From: Hoeflea sp.
GTDB taxonomy: Bacteria > Pseudomonadota > Alphaproteobacteria > Rhizobiales > Rhizobiaceae
Assembly (NCBI RefSeq): GCF_002733955.1
Contig: NZ_NVXQ01000003.1
Coordinates: forward strand, 302,750-366,749
Direction: 5' to 3'
Length of the DNA: 64,000 bases
In this document: piece by piece, positions 57,140 through 64,000 of the stretch
Layout: the number at the start of each line of letters is the position of its first letter
Numbering within the stretch: the first letter of the stretch is position 1
Position numbers and translations under genes: made by a program
Notes under the pieces: generated by a model
The model's database searches: none
What the model was told of the DNA's origin: nothing
Seen by the model: the letters and a program-made list of their open reading frames with translations, nothing else

Positions 57140-57988
57140 TTAGCGGTAGGAGGCTAGCGACGGCTCTACATTGACGTCATTGTAGCCTAGGGTTTTTAGC
57201 ATTGCAGACACGGTCTCGACCGGAATGGTGTTTTTGGGCCCAAGAATGACGTGATCTACGTGGCTATGCTGGACGTCCGGCAGATCAAATTCAAGGTAGG
57301 GAACAATCTTTGTGGCGCTCGCGTAAAATTCGCAGCCCTCATATGTGCGCTCTTTGAACGTAATGAGACGCCACTCCTGCTCCTCTGAAAAGGCCGGGTT
57401 TTTTAGGGAAAACTGCTCCTCAAGCATGTCTGCGCCCGTGCTTGCATAGGAGTGAGCAGCCTGATCCCTTCGCTCTTGCCGCTGCTCTTCTGAAAGTTGC
57501 GGTTCACCCAGTCCGCCGGATCTTGCATCTTCTGGACCCTGAAAAATCCCATTCTCCACCGCTTGAACAAGCCGTTCGACAAAAGGTTGCAAGAGTTCTA
57601 CTTGCTCACTTTCTTCATAGATCACTTTCTTGAACGTCCGCGAGCGCTTCCACGAATCAATAGCTTCATCAGAAAATCCAATCGAAAAGCCGGTACCGTC
57701 GTGAGCATACCCTCGCCACTGGCTTAGAACGTCGCCTTTCTCAGACAAACAAAGCCCCAAAGCATCATAATTGTTCAACTGCAATTCGAGGCCGAGAACT
57801 GCCAACCTTGCAGCATAGGGCGACAGATTTCGTTCGGAGGCGATCCTTTGGAGGATTTTTTTGACCATCTCTAAACTCCACTGACCCTCCATAAAATCGT
57901 TCGAATGGGTCAGGGAAGATAGCCGCACTTTTTTGCTGGTGAGGATGCTATGTGCAGATTGAACCGAGCAATAGTGATAGAGCCGCAT
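57140..57988 (-). CDS. DUF2971 family protein (prophage cargo)
   Basis: 282 residues from an ATG (MRLYHYCSVQ) with GAAGGGA upstream; an earlier ATG at 58012 lacks a site. It starts with the YHYCSVQSAHSILTSKKVRLSS signature and the later DVLSQWRGYAHDGTGFSIGF and EEQEWRLITFKE motifs of DUF2971, a family of unknown biochemistry seen in mobile DNA. Low GC against its neighbours. It lies between the attachment site and the dam gene, so it is probably a moron gene. Confidence 0.75.
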   Translation of the reverse strand: MRLYHYCSVQSAHSILTSKKVRLSSLTHSNDFMEGQWSLEMVKKILQRIASERNLSPYAARLAVLGLELQLNNYDALGLCLSEKGDVLSQWRGYAHDGTGFSIGFSDEAIDSWKRSRTFKKVIYEESEQVELLQPFVERLVQAVENGIFQGPEDARSGGLGEPQLSEEQRQERRDQAAHSYASTGADMLEEQFSLKNPAFSEEQEWRLITFKERTYEGCEFYASATKIVPYLEFDLPDVQHSHVDHVILGPKNTIPVETVSAMLKTLGYNDVNVEPSLASYR

Positions 57989-58081
57989 CCCAGTGTCCCT
58001 TCGATGCCCCAAGAAGAATACGGCTGTTCTACACCTTCTCCTGAGGACTAGGAACAGCTGGCCGGATGAATGCCGTATTCC

Positions 58082-58900
58082 TCAGATGGAAGGAACAGAC
58101 CCAGAAATCACCACCTCCTTCACCTTCTTGCCCACACCCCCTGAGATCGAATAGGTACAATCCACCGTCTCGATCTGGAAGCCTGAAAAGATTTCTCGGA
58201 CCTCAGGGCGATCGTTTAGAGACAGGATAAAGCGGCCTTTAAGGGCCTTCAAAGCCTCGTTCAGAGCCGTAAAATCATCCCGCGAGAACAGGTCTTTCCC
58301 GTAGTCGCCCTCGTTCCCGAAATACGGCGGATCGAGGTAGAACAGCATGCCTGGCCGGTCCCAGCGCTTGAGGAAGGCGCGCCAGTCAAGCTGCTCGATG
58401 ACGACGCCGGCCATGCGTTCGTGGATGTCCTCAAGTACCGGACCGAGACGGGTGACGTTGAAGCGGCCGCCGCCATGCCTGTCGACGCCAAACGTCTGGC
58501 CGGTCACCTTGCCGCCGAAGCTCAGGCGCTGGAGATAGAGGAAGCGGGCCGCCCGTTCGAGATCGGTCAGCGTGGCGGGTTCGCAGGCCACCAGGCGCTG
58601 GAATTCCCGCCGTGAGGAGATCTGGAATTTGAGCGTTTCCATGAACTGTGGATAGTGCCGCTGCAGGATGCGAAACAGATTGGCGACTTCGCCGCTCCTG
58701 TCGTTGATCACCTCGGTCTTCGGCTTATGAGTGCGTTTGAAGAACACGCCGCCCATGCCGACAAAGGCCTCGGCATAGCCAGTGTGCGGCGTGGCATTGA
58801 TCCTGGCGACGATGGTTTTGGACAGCACGCGTTTGCCACCGATATAGGCCGCTGGCGGATTGATCGGATCAACAGAGATGGTTTCGTTTCTATTTGGCAT
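58082..58900 (-). CDS. D12-class N6-adenine DNA methyltransferase
   Basis: 272 residues. The AdoMet-binding motif AYIGGKRVLSKTIV, the FVGMGGVFFKR segment and the catalytic DPPYFGNEGDY are all present, as in Dam-type D12 enzymes. No restriction endonuclease is next to it, so it is a solitary phage methylase, which may protect phage DNA. It lies between DUF2971 and a small gene on the other strand. Confidence 0.9.
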   Translation of the reverse strand: MPNRNETISVDPINPPAAYIGGKRVLSKTIVARINATPHTGYAEAFVGMGGVFFKRTHKPKTEVINDRSGEVANLFRILQRHYPQFMETLKFQISSRREFQRLVACEPATLTDLERAARFLYLQRLSFGGKVTGQTFGVDRHGGGRFNVTRLGPVLEDIHERMAGVVIEQLDWRAFLKRWDRPGMLFYLDPPYFGNEGDYGKDLFSRDDFTALNEALKALKGRFILSLNDRPEVREIFSGFQIETVDCTYSISGGVGKKVKEVVISGSVPSI

Positions 58901-59085
58901 AGGAAGCCTTCAGAGAATCAGTCACCGTGGCCGCGCTTGCGAAAGCGAGCCGGGTGAGATGTTATCCATGAGCACATCTGACGGGACCAGCCGCAAACTA
59001 GACCCGTCGCTTGGAGCGTTACCGCGCTCCGGCCGCCCGGCGGCTAGCGAGCCGCGAACTCAGAACTTGAAACCTGGAGTGAGGT

Positions 59086-59418
59086 ATGAGCGAGCGATCT
59101 TTTGAAGCCCATCTTGATATGCTCAAGAGTGATGTTTTGAATTGCAATTTGATAAACGCGAGCATCTTTCGCAGAAAGATTGAAGCCAATTTGACCAATG
59201 CACTGGCGATGATTGAACCCAGTGAAACGGTGATGCTGCAAAGGCGTGTTCTGACTTCCAGCTTGCATGAGTTTGCCGACATCGCCAGCGACATGCTTTG
59301 CAAGAAGGAGGCTTTGGAAGCGAAAAAGACTGAAGCGGTCCAGGAGATCGAGGCGTTTAGTGCCGAGTGCCACAAGTGCCCTCCTTCCGGTATGGCACGA
59401 GCACTTGGAATTGATTGA
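59086..59418 (+). CDS. Hypothetical protein in the prophage, opposite strand
   Basis: 110 residues with a GAGGT ribosome site. It is mostly helical with heptad-like spacing (FRRKIEANLTNALAMIEPSETVMLQRRVL) and closes with CHKCPP, a Cys pair. I recognise no domain. Its codon use is AT-richer than the tail genes. It is the only plus-strand gene in the prophage part, ending 7 bp from the end of D, so it likely has its own promoter. Confidence 0.55.
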   Translation: MSERSFEAHLDMLKSDVLNCNLINASIFRRKIEANLTNALAMIEPSETVMLQRRVLTSSLHEFADIASDMLCKKEALEAKKTEAVQEIEAFSAECHKCPPSGMARALGID

Positions 59419-59425
59419 AGGACCA

Positions 59426-60445
59426 TCACCCTTCCTCCTTCGCCTGAAGATCCACCCGCGTGATCCAGCCGGGATCCGGCGTGAACTCATGCTCCACGCT
59501 TGCCGCCTCCCATTCGATCGCGCTGACGGCCGAGCCAAAACCCATCGGGATGATCGGTGATCCTGCCGTCACGGCCGCGTTGCCTGCCATTTCGATGAAG
59601 CCGGAGCCGGTGTTGCGGCTGAGCTGCTGGGAGACGGCCTTGCCGCCGATCTTCGCCTCGATCTCGCTGGCGAAGGGATGCATGAAGGTGGTGAGCGATG
59701 CGGCCTTGCCGCGTGCTGCCTTCTCAAGTTTTGTGATCCCGAGTGCGGGATCGAACCAGGGCGTCTCGGTCTCCTTGAAGTCCGGCCGTGGCTCGATGGT
59801 GAACTCATAGGCATAGGACGGGTCATGATGCACGGTGATCGCCGGCAGCGTCAGGCCCGAGGCCGATGCGCCGGCACCGCGCTTGCGGATTACCAGCTGG
59901 CCGGCCTGGGGCTTGGTGATCGCGCCGATCTCGTCGGCGAGATCGGTGGCAAAGTCGATGGCCGACTGATTCCATCTCAGCCGGTACGGGATCTTGATGT
60001 CGCGCAGCTCGGACGGGATGACGGCCGAGACACCCATTTCCTTGGCCAGATCATCGAAGATCTTGCCGGCGGTGCCGAAGCCGTTCTCTTCATCATAGTG
60101 CCGCCGGTCGCCGCCCTTGGCCTTGTCGATGAAGTCGGCCGCCCGCGCGGTGATGTGGATCTCCTCGCCGTCTTCGGGATCGCCGGTGATCGTGGTCGAT
60201 TGATACTCGTAGATCCCGATCAGCCGTACGCTGCTTTCCAGCCATCCCGCCAGCACCTGGTAGCGCGCACCCTTTGCCGGTGGCTCCAGATAAGGCGCGC
60301 GCGCCGCTGCCCGGATGACCAGCTGATCGCTCTCATAGCCTTCCTGGTCGGTGATCGTCGCGCCGAGAAACGCCGGACCAAGCTTCGGGATGATGTTGAA
60401 GCCCGAAGGGCCGATGATCCGGATGATGGGTGTGCGCAGGGCCAT
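59426..60445 (-). CDS. Phage late control protein D (tail hub/spike base)
   Basis: 339 residues from an ATG with GGGAGTG upstream; a GTG at 60460 is possible. The IRIIGPSGFNIIPKLGPAFLGATITDQEG start, IYEYQSTTI and YRLRWNQSAIDFATDLADEIG are typical of P2 gpD, a tail-hub component of contractile tails that interacts with the tube's end. Last tail gene of the prophage before cargo. Confidence 0.9.
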   Translation of the reverse strand: MALRTPIIRIIGPSGFNIIPKLGPAFLGATITDQEGYESDQLVIRAAARAPYLEPPAKGARYQVLAGWLESSVRLIGIYEYQSTTITGDPEDGEEIHITARAADFIDKAKGGDRRHYDEENGFGTAGKIFDDLAKEMGVSAVIPSELRDIKIPYRLRWNQSAIDFATDLADEIGAITKPQAGQLVIRKRGAGASASGLTLPAITVHHDPSYAYEFTIEPRPDFKETETPWFDPALGITKLEKAARGKAASLTTFMHPFASEIEAKIGGKAVSQQLSRNTGSGFIEMAGNAAVTAGSPIIPMGFGSAVSAIEWEAASVEHEFTPDPGWITRVDLQAKEEG

Positions 60446-60450
60446 GGTGT

Positions 60451-60681
60451 TCACTCCCACGGCCGGACGGTTTCGGTATCGCCATCATCATCCTCGACCT
60501 TCGGCAGCGCGATCTTTGTGCCCGCCGGCGGAAACGGGCCAAGGGCGGCAAGGCCGGGATTGGCATCGAGCACGGCTTCCACGGTGCCGCGCGTCCGGCC
60601 GCCATAGAAGCGGCCGACAAACTGGTCGAGCCGTTCTTCGCCATCTTCCTTGGTCACCGTGTCAATGATCTCGCGAGCCAT
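60451..60681 (-). CDS. Phage tail protein X
   Basis: 76 residues starting MAREIIDTVTKEDGEERLDQ. The pattern with the NPGLAALGPFPPAGTKIALP segment is the LysM-like P2 gpX. It overlaps nothing; D follows 5 bp later. It is needed for tail assembly. Confidence 0.85.
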   Translation of the reverse strand: MAREIIDTVTKEDGEERLDQFVGRFYGGRTRGTVEAVLDANPGLAALGPFPPAGTKIALPKVEDDDGDTETVRPWE

Positions 60682-60682
60682 T

Positions 60683-61087
60683 TCATATGCTCCCGACATG
60701 CAGCAGCTCAGCCGAGACCTCGACCTTGCGGCCGACACCGGTAAACGGGTGTAGCCGGTCTTCGTCGATCGACAGATTGCGCACCACCACAAGGCCGATG
60801 ACTTCGCCCAGATAGTTGGTGCCGAGCCGGATGAACGGCAGCGCGTCCTGCGCCTCGTGATGACGGATCAACCAGGCGACGGCATCCATGCCGCCAATCA
60901 CCTGCGGATAGGTGATTGCCTCGACGATGGTGATCTTCTCGCCCATGCCGGTGCGCTGGTAATCCATGCCCTTGAACGTGGCCTTGCCAGGCACGCGGCT
61001 TTCCGATGCCCGGCCGAAGCCTTGAGGATTGAGGCCGATCACCTTGAGCTGGGCGTTGCCGATCGATGCAAGCGATGTCGCGCTCAT
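60683..61087 (-). CDS. Phage tail protein U
   Basis: 134 residues. P2 gpU-like, with the segments FGRASESRVPGKATFKGMDY and GEVIGLVVVRNLSIDEDRLH. It completes the tail tip near the baseplate. The start overlaps the tape-measure stop (ATGA) and the stop lies 1 bp before the X start. Confidence 0.88.
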   Translation of the reverse strand: MSATSLASIGNAQLKVIGLNPQGFGRASESRVPGKATFKGMDYQRTGMGEKITIVEAITYPQVIGGMDAVAWLIRHHEAQDALPFIRLGTNYLGEVIGLVVVRNLSIDEDRLHPFTGVGRKVEVSAELLHVGSI

Positions 61088-63096
61088 GCATAGGCTCCGG
61101 TGTCATAGAGCGCGCCGGCGCGTGCCTGCCTGATGGCGCGGTCCTGCCTGCGGTTGGCAGCGGCCGCCACACGCTCGGGATTGCCTGCGCCGGAGATTGT
61201 CTGATGAACCGCCACGGTGGTTCCGCCTGACCGGCCACCGCCCCGTGACGGCTCGACCAGGCGCGGCGCGATCGTCGGCGTGGCTGTAAACGAGAAGGCC
61301 GCCTTGATGGCCTGCGCCTTCTGCCGCGCGATGCCCGCCGCTTCGTCTCCCTCGATCGAGATCTTCTTCTTGTAGTCCTGCATGGATTTTTCGGCTTCTG
61401 GTCCAAACGAACCCGAAAGCCCGGATTTGGTTTTCTCCATGAGCGGATCAGGACGCGGAACGGGGATCGGGATCCCGCCTTTTCGGCGGTTGGGATCGAC
61501 GCCAAGCTCATTGAGTTGCTGCCGGCTATCGGATGCAGCTGCCTCGGGACGTAGCTTTTCAAGCCAGGCCGTCAGGCGGCTGATCTCAGCCTTCAGATCG
61601 GCGATCTGAAATGCGCCGCCCGGTACCGAGGTCGGATCGCTTTTCAGCCGGGCTTCGAGGTCGGCTTTCTCAGCCGTGGCCGCCTTGAGGCGATCTTCGT
61701 ATTTGAGGACAGTCTCGTCCTTCTCCTCGTCGGTCCTGATCTTGTCATACTCGTCGCTGAATAGCCGGGAAAAGAAGTCCGAGAATGGCTCGATGATCCC
61801 GCCAAAGGCACTGCCGGACTTGCGCCAGATCTCGTTGCGCGCTGCTTCCCGGCGGCGCTGACGCTCGATTGGCAGTTGCTTTAATTCCTTCCAGTCGCTG
61901 TCAACAACACCGCTGGCGCCGGCAATCTCCGCAAGCCATTCCTTGTAGAGCTGGATGTTCATTTTCATCTGCTCAAGCGCGGCGCGGGCATTCGTATCCC
62001 TGACAAGATCGCCGAGACCAAACTTGTCGCCCAGCCCTTTCTTCTCGATCTTCTCGATCACCACGTCGACCAACGGCCGGTTCTCGTCTGTGGCCTGCTT
62101 GTTGAGTTTCTGCATGTCCATACCGCTCTCGGCGAAGTTTTTGATCACCTCGGGCGAAAACAGCTTGTTGAGAATTTCGCGCTGGGCGGTCGCCGCCTCA
62201 GAAGGCGTGCCGAAACCGCGCACAATGATTTGCGCCTGCGCCACCATTTCAGCCACAGCGTCCAGTCCTTCGCGGCCGCTTGATTTCGTTGCCGCCGCGA
62301 TCGACGGGAAGTTGCGCGCCATGTCCTCGGCCGAGAAGGCACCAAGCTTGTCTCCCTTGACCATCATGTCGAAGGCCTGGGGCAGTTCCTCAATCGAAAC
62401 ATTGAGCTGATTGATCAGAGCCATGGCGGCTCCCGCCCAGACTTCGGGCGACGTCCCGGTGGACTTCGACGTCGCGATCACTGGCTCGATCACGCCTTCG
62501 CTTGTCTTGGCATCCATGCCGCCGCGCGCCAGCACATCTCGCGCCTGGTTGATTTCACCCTGCTTCACGCCATAGCGGATCGAGAGCTTCGCATTGCTGT
62601 CCTGCACCTGCTGGCGGAATTCGGGATCGTAGCGCTCCAGCGTGACGCCCAGCCGGGCAATGGTTTCCTCGATCTCAAAGGCTTCTTGCTTGAAGCGGGA
62701 CAGCGCGCGGATCGCACCATCGAGCGAGGCGAAGGCAAACAATCCGGCAAAGGCGCTGGCCGCAACCCCACCCAGCCTTTTCAGCGGGCCATGCAGCCTG
62801 CCTGCTGGACCATCCATGCGGTTGGCGGCATCACCGAGCTTGCGGATCTGCTCGCGGCTTCTGTCTGTCCTGATCGTGTTGAGTTTGCGGGCCTGGTCGT
62901 TGAGCCGATCGACGTCGGCTTTTGCACGCCGGGCCTTGTTGCCGACATCGGCGAGATCGCGTTCAAACCTGTCGGAGGAATTGCCGCCCATCTTCCTGGC
63001 GGCTTTGCCGAGATCCTTGAGATCCTTCTCGGCCTTCTGCGCCTCTCTGGAGAGCTGGTTTTCCAGCCGCAGTCTGAGCGAGACATCCATTGTCAT
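61084..63096 (-). CDS. Phage tail tape measure protein
   Basis: 670 residues, helix-rich, with coiled-coil stretches at both ends (NQLSREAQKAEKDLKDLGKAA and KAATAEKADLEARLKSD), as in tape measures. A short hydrophobic patch (GVAASAFAGLFAFASL, about 100-125) is typical. Length sets the tail length; 670 residues is a medium P2-like tail. It follows E' by about 12 bp. Confidence 0.85.
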   Translation of the reverse strand: MTMDVSLRLRLENQLSREAQKAEKDLKDLGKAARKMGGNSSDRFERDLADVGNKARRAKADVDRLNDQARKLNTIRTDRSREQIRKLGDAANRMDGPAGRLHGPLKRLGGVAASAFAGLFAFASLDGAIRALSRFKQEAFEIEETIARLGVTLERYDPEFRQQVQDSNAKLSIRYGVKQGEINQARDVLARGGMDAKTSEGVIEPVIATSKSTGTSPEVWAGAAMALINQLNVSIEELPQAFDMMVKGDKLGAFSAEDMARNFPSIAAATKSSGREGLDAVAEMVAQAQIIVRGFGTPSEAATAQREILNKLFSPEVIKNFAESGMDMQKLNKQATDENRPLVDVVIEKIEKKGLGDKFGLGDLVRDTNARAALEQMKMNIQLYKEWLAEIAGASGVVDSDWKELKQLPIERQRRREAARNEIWRKSGSAFGGIIEPFSDFFSRLFSDEYDKIRTDEEKDETVLKYEDRLKAATAEKADLEARLKSDPTSVPGGAFQIADLKAEISRLTAWLEKLRPEAAASDSRQQLNELGVDPNRRKGGIPIPVPRPDPLMEKTKSGLSGSFGPEAEKSMQDYKKKISIEGDEAAGIARQKAQAIKAAFSFTATPTIAPRLVEPSRGGGRSGGTTVAVHQTISGAGNPERVAAAANRRQDRAIRQARAGALYDTGAYA

Positions 63097-63108
63097 CGGT
63101 TCATGTCC

Positions 63109-63306
63109 TCACTCGTTCGGCCTGAGCAGGCCCCATGTTTCCGCATGCGTATCCTTGGCTTCGGCAAACCACAGCAACAAGCGATCCCAGTAGATCCGCT
63201 CAATATCGATGATCGAGGTCGAGAACACTGCCGATACCCTGCCGGCATAGGATCGCCAGTGCCGCGGATCGCCTACGAAGCGGGTTCCGTCCGGAAGACG
63301 CGGGGC
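63109..63306 (-). CDS. E' extension read after a -1 frameshift
   Basis: The -1 frame from the slippery site is open for 65 residues, through GDPRHWRSYAGRV and then DIERIYWDRLLLWFAEAK, to TGA at 63109-63111. The fusion E-E' would be 207 residues. Extended tail chaperones of this kind help the tape measure and tube assemble. The reading frame has a phage-like protein character and no own clear start until an internal GTG. Confidence 0.75.
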   Translation of the reverse strand, partial: APRLPDGTRFVGDPRHWRSYAGRVSAVFSTSIIDIERIYWDRLLLWFAEAKDTHAETWGLLRPNE

Positions 63307-63731
63307 AAAAAATCATACGCCGCGTCGGTGACAGCGTCCCCGTCCTCATCCATCAGTCCGCGCAGGATCGGAACCGAGAGCCCGGTCATCCTGGCGTAGA
63401 GCACGAAGTTCGAATACCCCTCGGTCAACACGGTTTCGATTGCCTCCTCAACCTCGGCCGTCAGAAGGCGTCTGACGGTGATCTCGCGAACGATCTTGCC
63501 CGTCTCCGGATGCTTGAACGGATGCTTGAGCGGGATCACACGCTCATGCCCTGAGCCTTCGAACTCAAGCCTGGCCGGCGGCACCGCCGGGCGTGGTGCG
63601 GGCCTGGCCTCTGCCTTATCTGTTGCCGCGCTGTTGTCGAGATCGTCCCACCGCTCTTCCGGCGGAAGCGGGATGTCGGCGACATCGACCTCCGGTGCGG
63701 GCTCCGGCTTTTTGGGCGCAACCTTGCTCAT
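63273..63731 (-). CDS. Phage tail assembly chaperone E
   Basis: 152 residues. The segment VIPLKHPFKHPETGKIVREITVRRLLTAEVEEAIE is typical of the phage TAC (E/gp41-like) family. The first 60 residues are Pro-rich and acidic. It overlaps the E' frame over the last ten codons. E and E+E' are both needed by P2-like phages. It follows FII by four bases, overlapping its end. Confidence 0.85.
   Translation of the reverse strand: MSKVAPKKPEPAPEVDVADIPLPPEERWDDLDNSAATDKAEARPAPRPAVPPARLEFEGSGHERVIPLKHPFKHPETGKIVREITVRRLLTAEVEEAIETVLTEGYSNFVLYARMTGLSVPILRGLMDEDGDAVTDAAYDFLPRVFRTEPAS
63306..63312 (-). other. Slippery heptamer for -1 frameshift
   Basis: On the minus strand the E frame reads GA-T TTT TTG, a T-TTT-TTG heptamer in the correct register. 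A CGTC-ttccg-GACG stem lies just 3' of it. The same heptamer type drives E to E+E' in P2. Confidence 0.8.
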
Positions 63732-64000
63732 GCCGCGATGATCTCGTTGTGTTGCTGGGAGTAATTGACGCCGTTCATGATCAGGTGATTGTTAAACAGG
63801 TCGAACCGGTGAATTTCCTTACCGTCGACGATGTCGCGATATTCGACGATCGAGCCCACCGCATAGCCTGATGCGTCACCCTTCTTGCCGGTGACCTTGG
63901 ATTGAGTGACCTTGGTCACAAGCCCCTTGAGGATGACGACGCGGCCCTTGTTGACGCCGTTCACGATGTCGCGCAGCCGCTCATAATAGTAGAACGTGGT
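63728..64000 (-). CDS. Phage major tail tube protein FII, C-terminal part
   Basis: The last 90 codons are visible; the N-terminus lies past the window. The segments TFYYYERLRDIVNGVNKGR and EIHRFDLFNNHLIMNGVNYS fit the P2 FII tube protein. Its stop overlaps the start of E. An ATG at 63964 exists, but the frame continues upstream of it, so it is internal. Confidence 0.85.
   Translation of the reverse strand, partial: TTFYYYERLRDIVNGVNKGRVVILKGLVTKVTQSKVTGKKGDASGYAVGSIVEYRDIVDGKEIHRFDLFNNHLIMNGVNYSQQHNEIIAA

Noticed and set aside
63728..63964. Separate 78-residue gene at the window end
   Set aside because: The frame continues upstream of its first Met to the window edge, so it is the end of a longer tube gene.

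Overview
The window looks like chromosome of a Rhizobiales alphaproteobacterium, probably a marine or rhizobial-type genus related to Hoeflea, Agrobacterium or Aurantimonas. The evidence is the high GC, a bcsN-containing cellulose operon, a PdhS/CbrA-type cell-cycle kinase preceded by a CtrA box, a phasin gene, a tRNA-His with no G-1 and an A73 discriminator, and a GAAC-N7-GAAC LexA box. Genus is inference; no ribosomal gene is present.

Layout. 0-2.8 kb: tail of a Mn/Zn ABC transporter operon (sitABCD type). 2.8-4.6 kb: a DinB-fold protein and a RES/Xre toxin-antitoxin pair with a likely operator. 4.6-9.3 kb: tandem glycine riboswitch and gcvT-gcvH-gcvP, closed by a terminator. 9.3-17 kb: bcsA-bcsB-TPR gene-bcsN on the minus strand, every junction overlapping and no bcsZ. 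17-22.5 kb: a TetR regulator with an 18-bp palindromic operator, then an RND adaptor and pump. 22.5-27.1 kb: a branched-chain-amino-acid-type ABC transporter. 27.4-29.2 kb: a single-domain Lrp-like protein, a GNAT, tRNA-His and a phasin. 29.4-33.8 kb: a 1,438-residue PAS histidine kinase with two acidic linkers. 34.1-40.4 kb: a hemerythrin, then a TPP riboswitch controlling a thiamine salvage operon (thiM-thiE-thiD-thiY-tenA-thiZ-thiX). 40.4-44.8 kb: acetoacetyl-CoA synthetase, an AsmA-like protein and a small membrane protein. 44.8-49.2 kb: a putrescine ABC transporter operon with an extra membrane-protein gene. 49.4-52.9 kb: an ScfR/RamB-type regulator divergent from isocitrate lyase. 52.9-56.8 kb: an MFS exporter, a GFA zinc protein, about 0.86 kb of palindrome-rich non-coding DNA, an SRAP peptidase, and a zinc-ribbon gene under a LexA box.

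From about 56.9 kb to the window end lies one end of a P2-like prophage. A tRNA 3'-end remnant marks the likely attachment site. Two cargo genes (DUF2971 protein, D12-class adenine methylase) lie between it and minus-strand tail genes in P2 order: tube FII, E with a -1 frameshift extension E', tape measure, U, X and D. Head genes and integrase should lie beyond position 64000.

How it fits together: glycine cleavage, glyoxylate bypass, acetoacetate activation, the phasin and salvage of thiamine, putrescine and amino acids describe a heterotroph that stores PHA and uses C2 and amino-acid carbon. Cellulose synthesis and the CtrA-linked kinase relate to surface and cell-cycle control. I did not find a clearly undescribed system. 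The best leads are the LexA-boxed zinc-ribbon gene beside SRAP, the prophage cargo, the recoding site and the palindrome-rich intergenic block.
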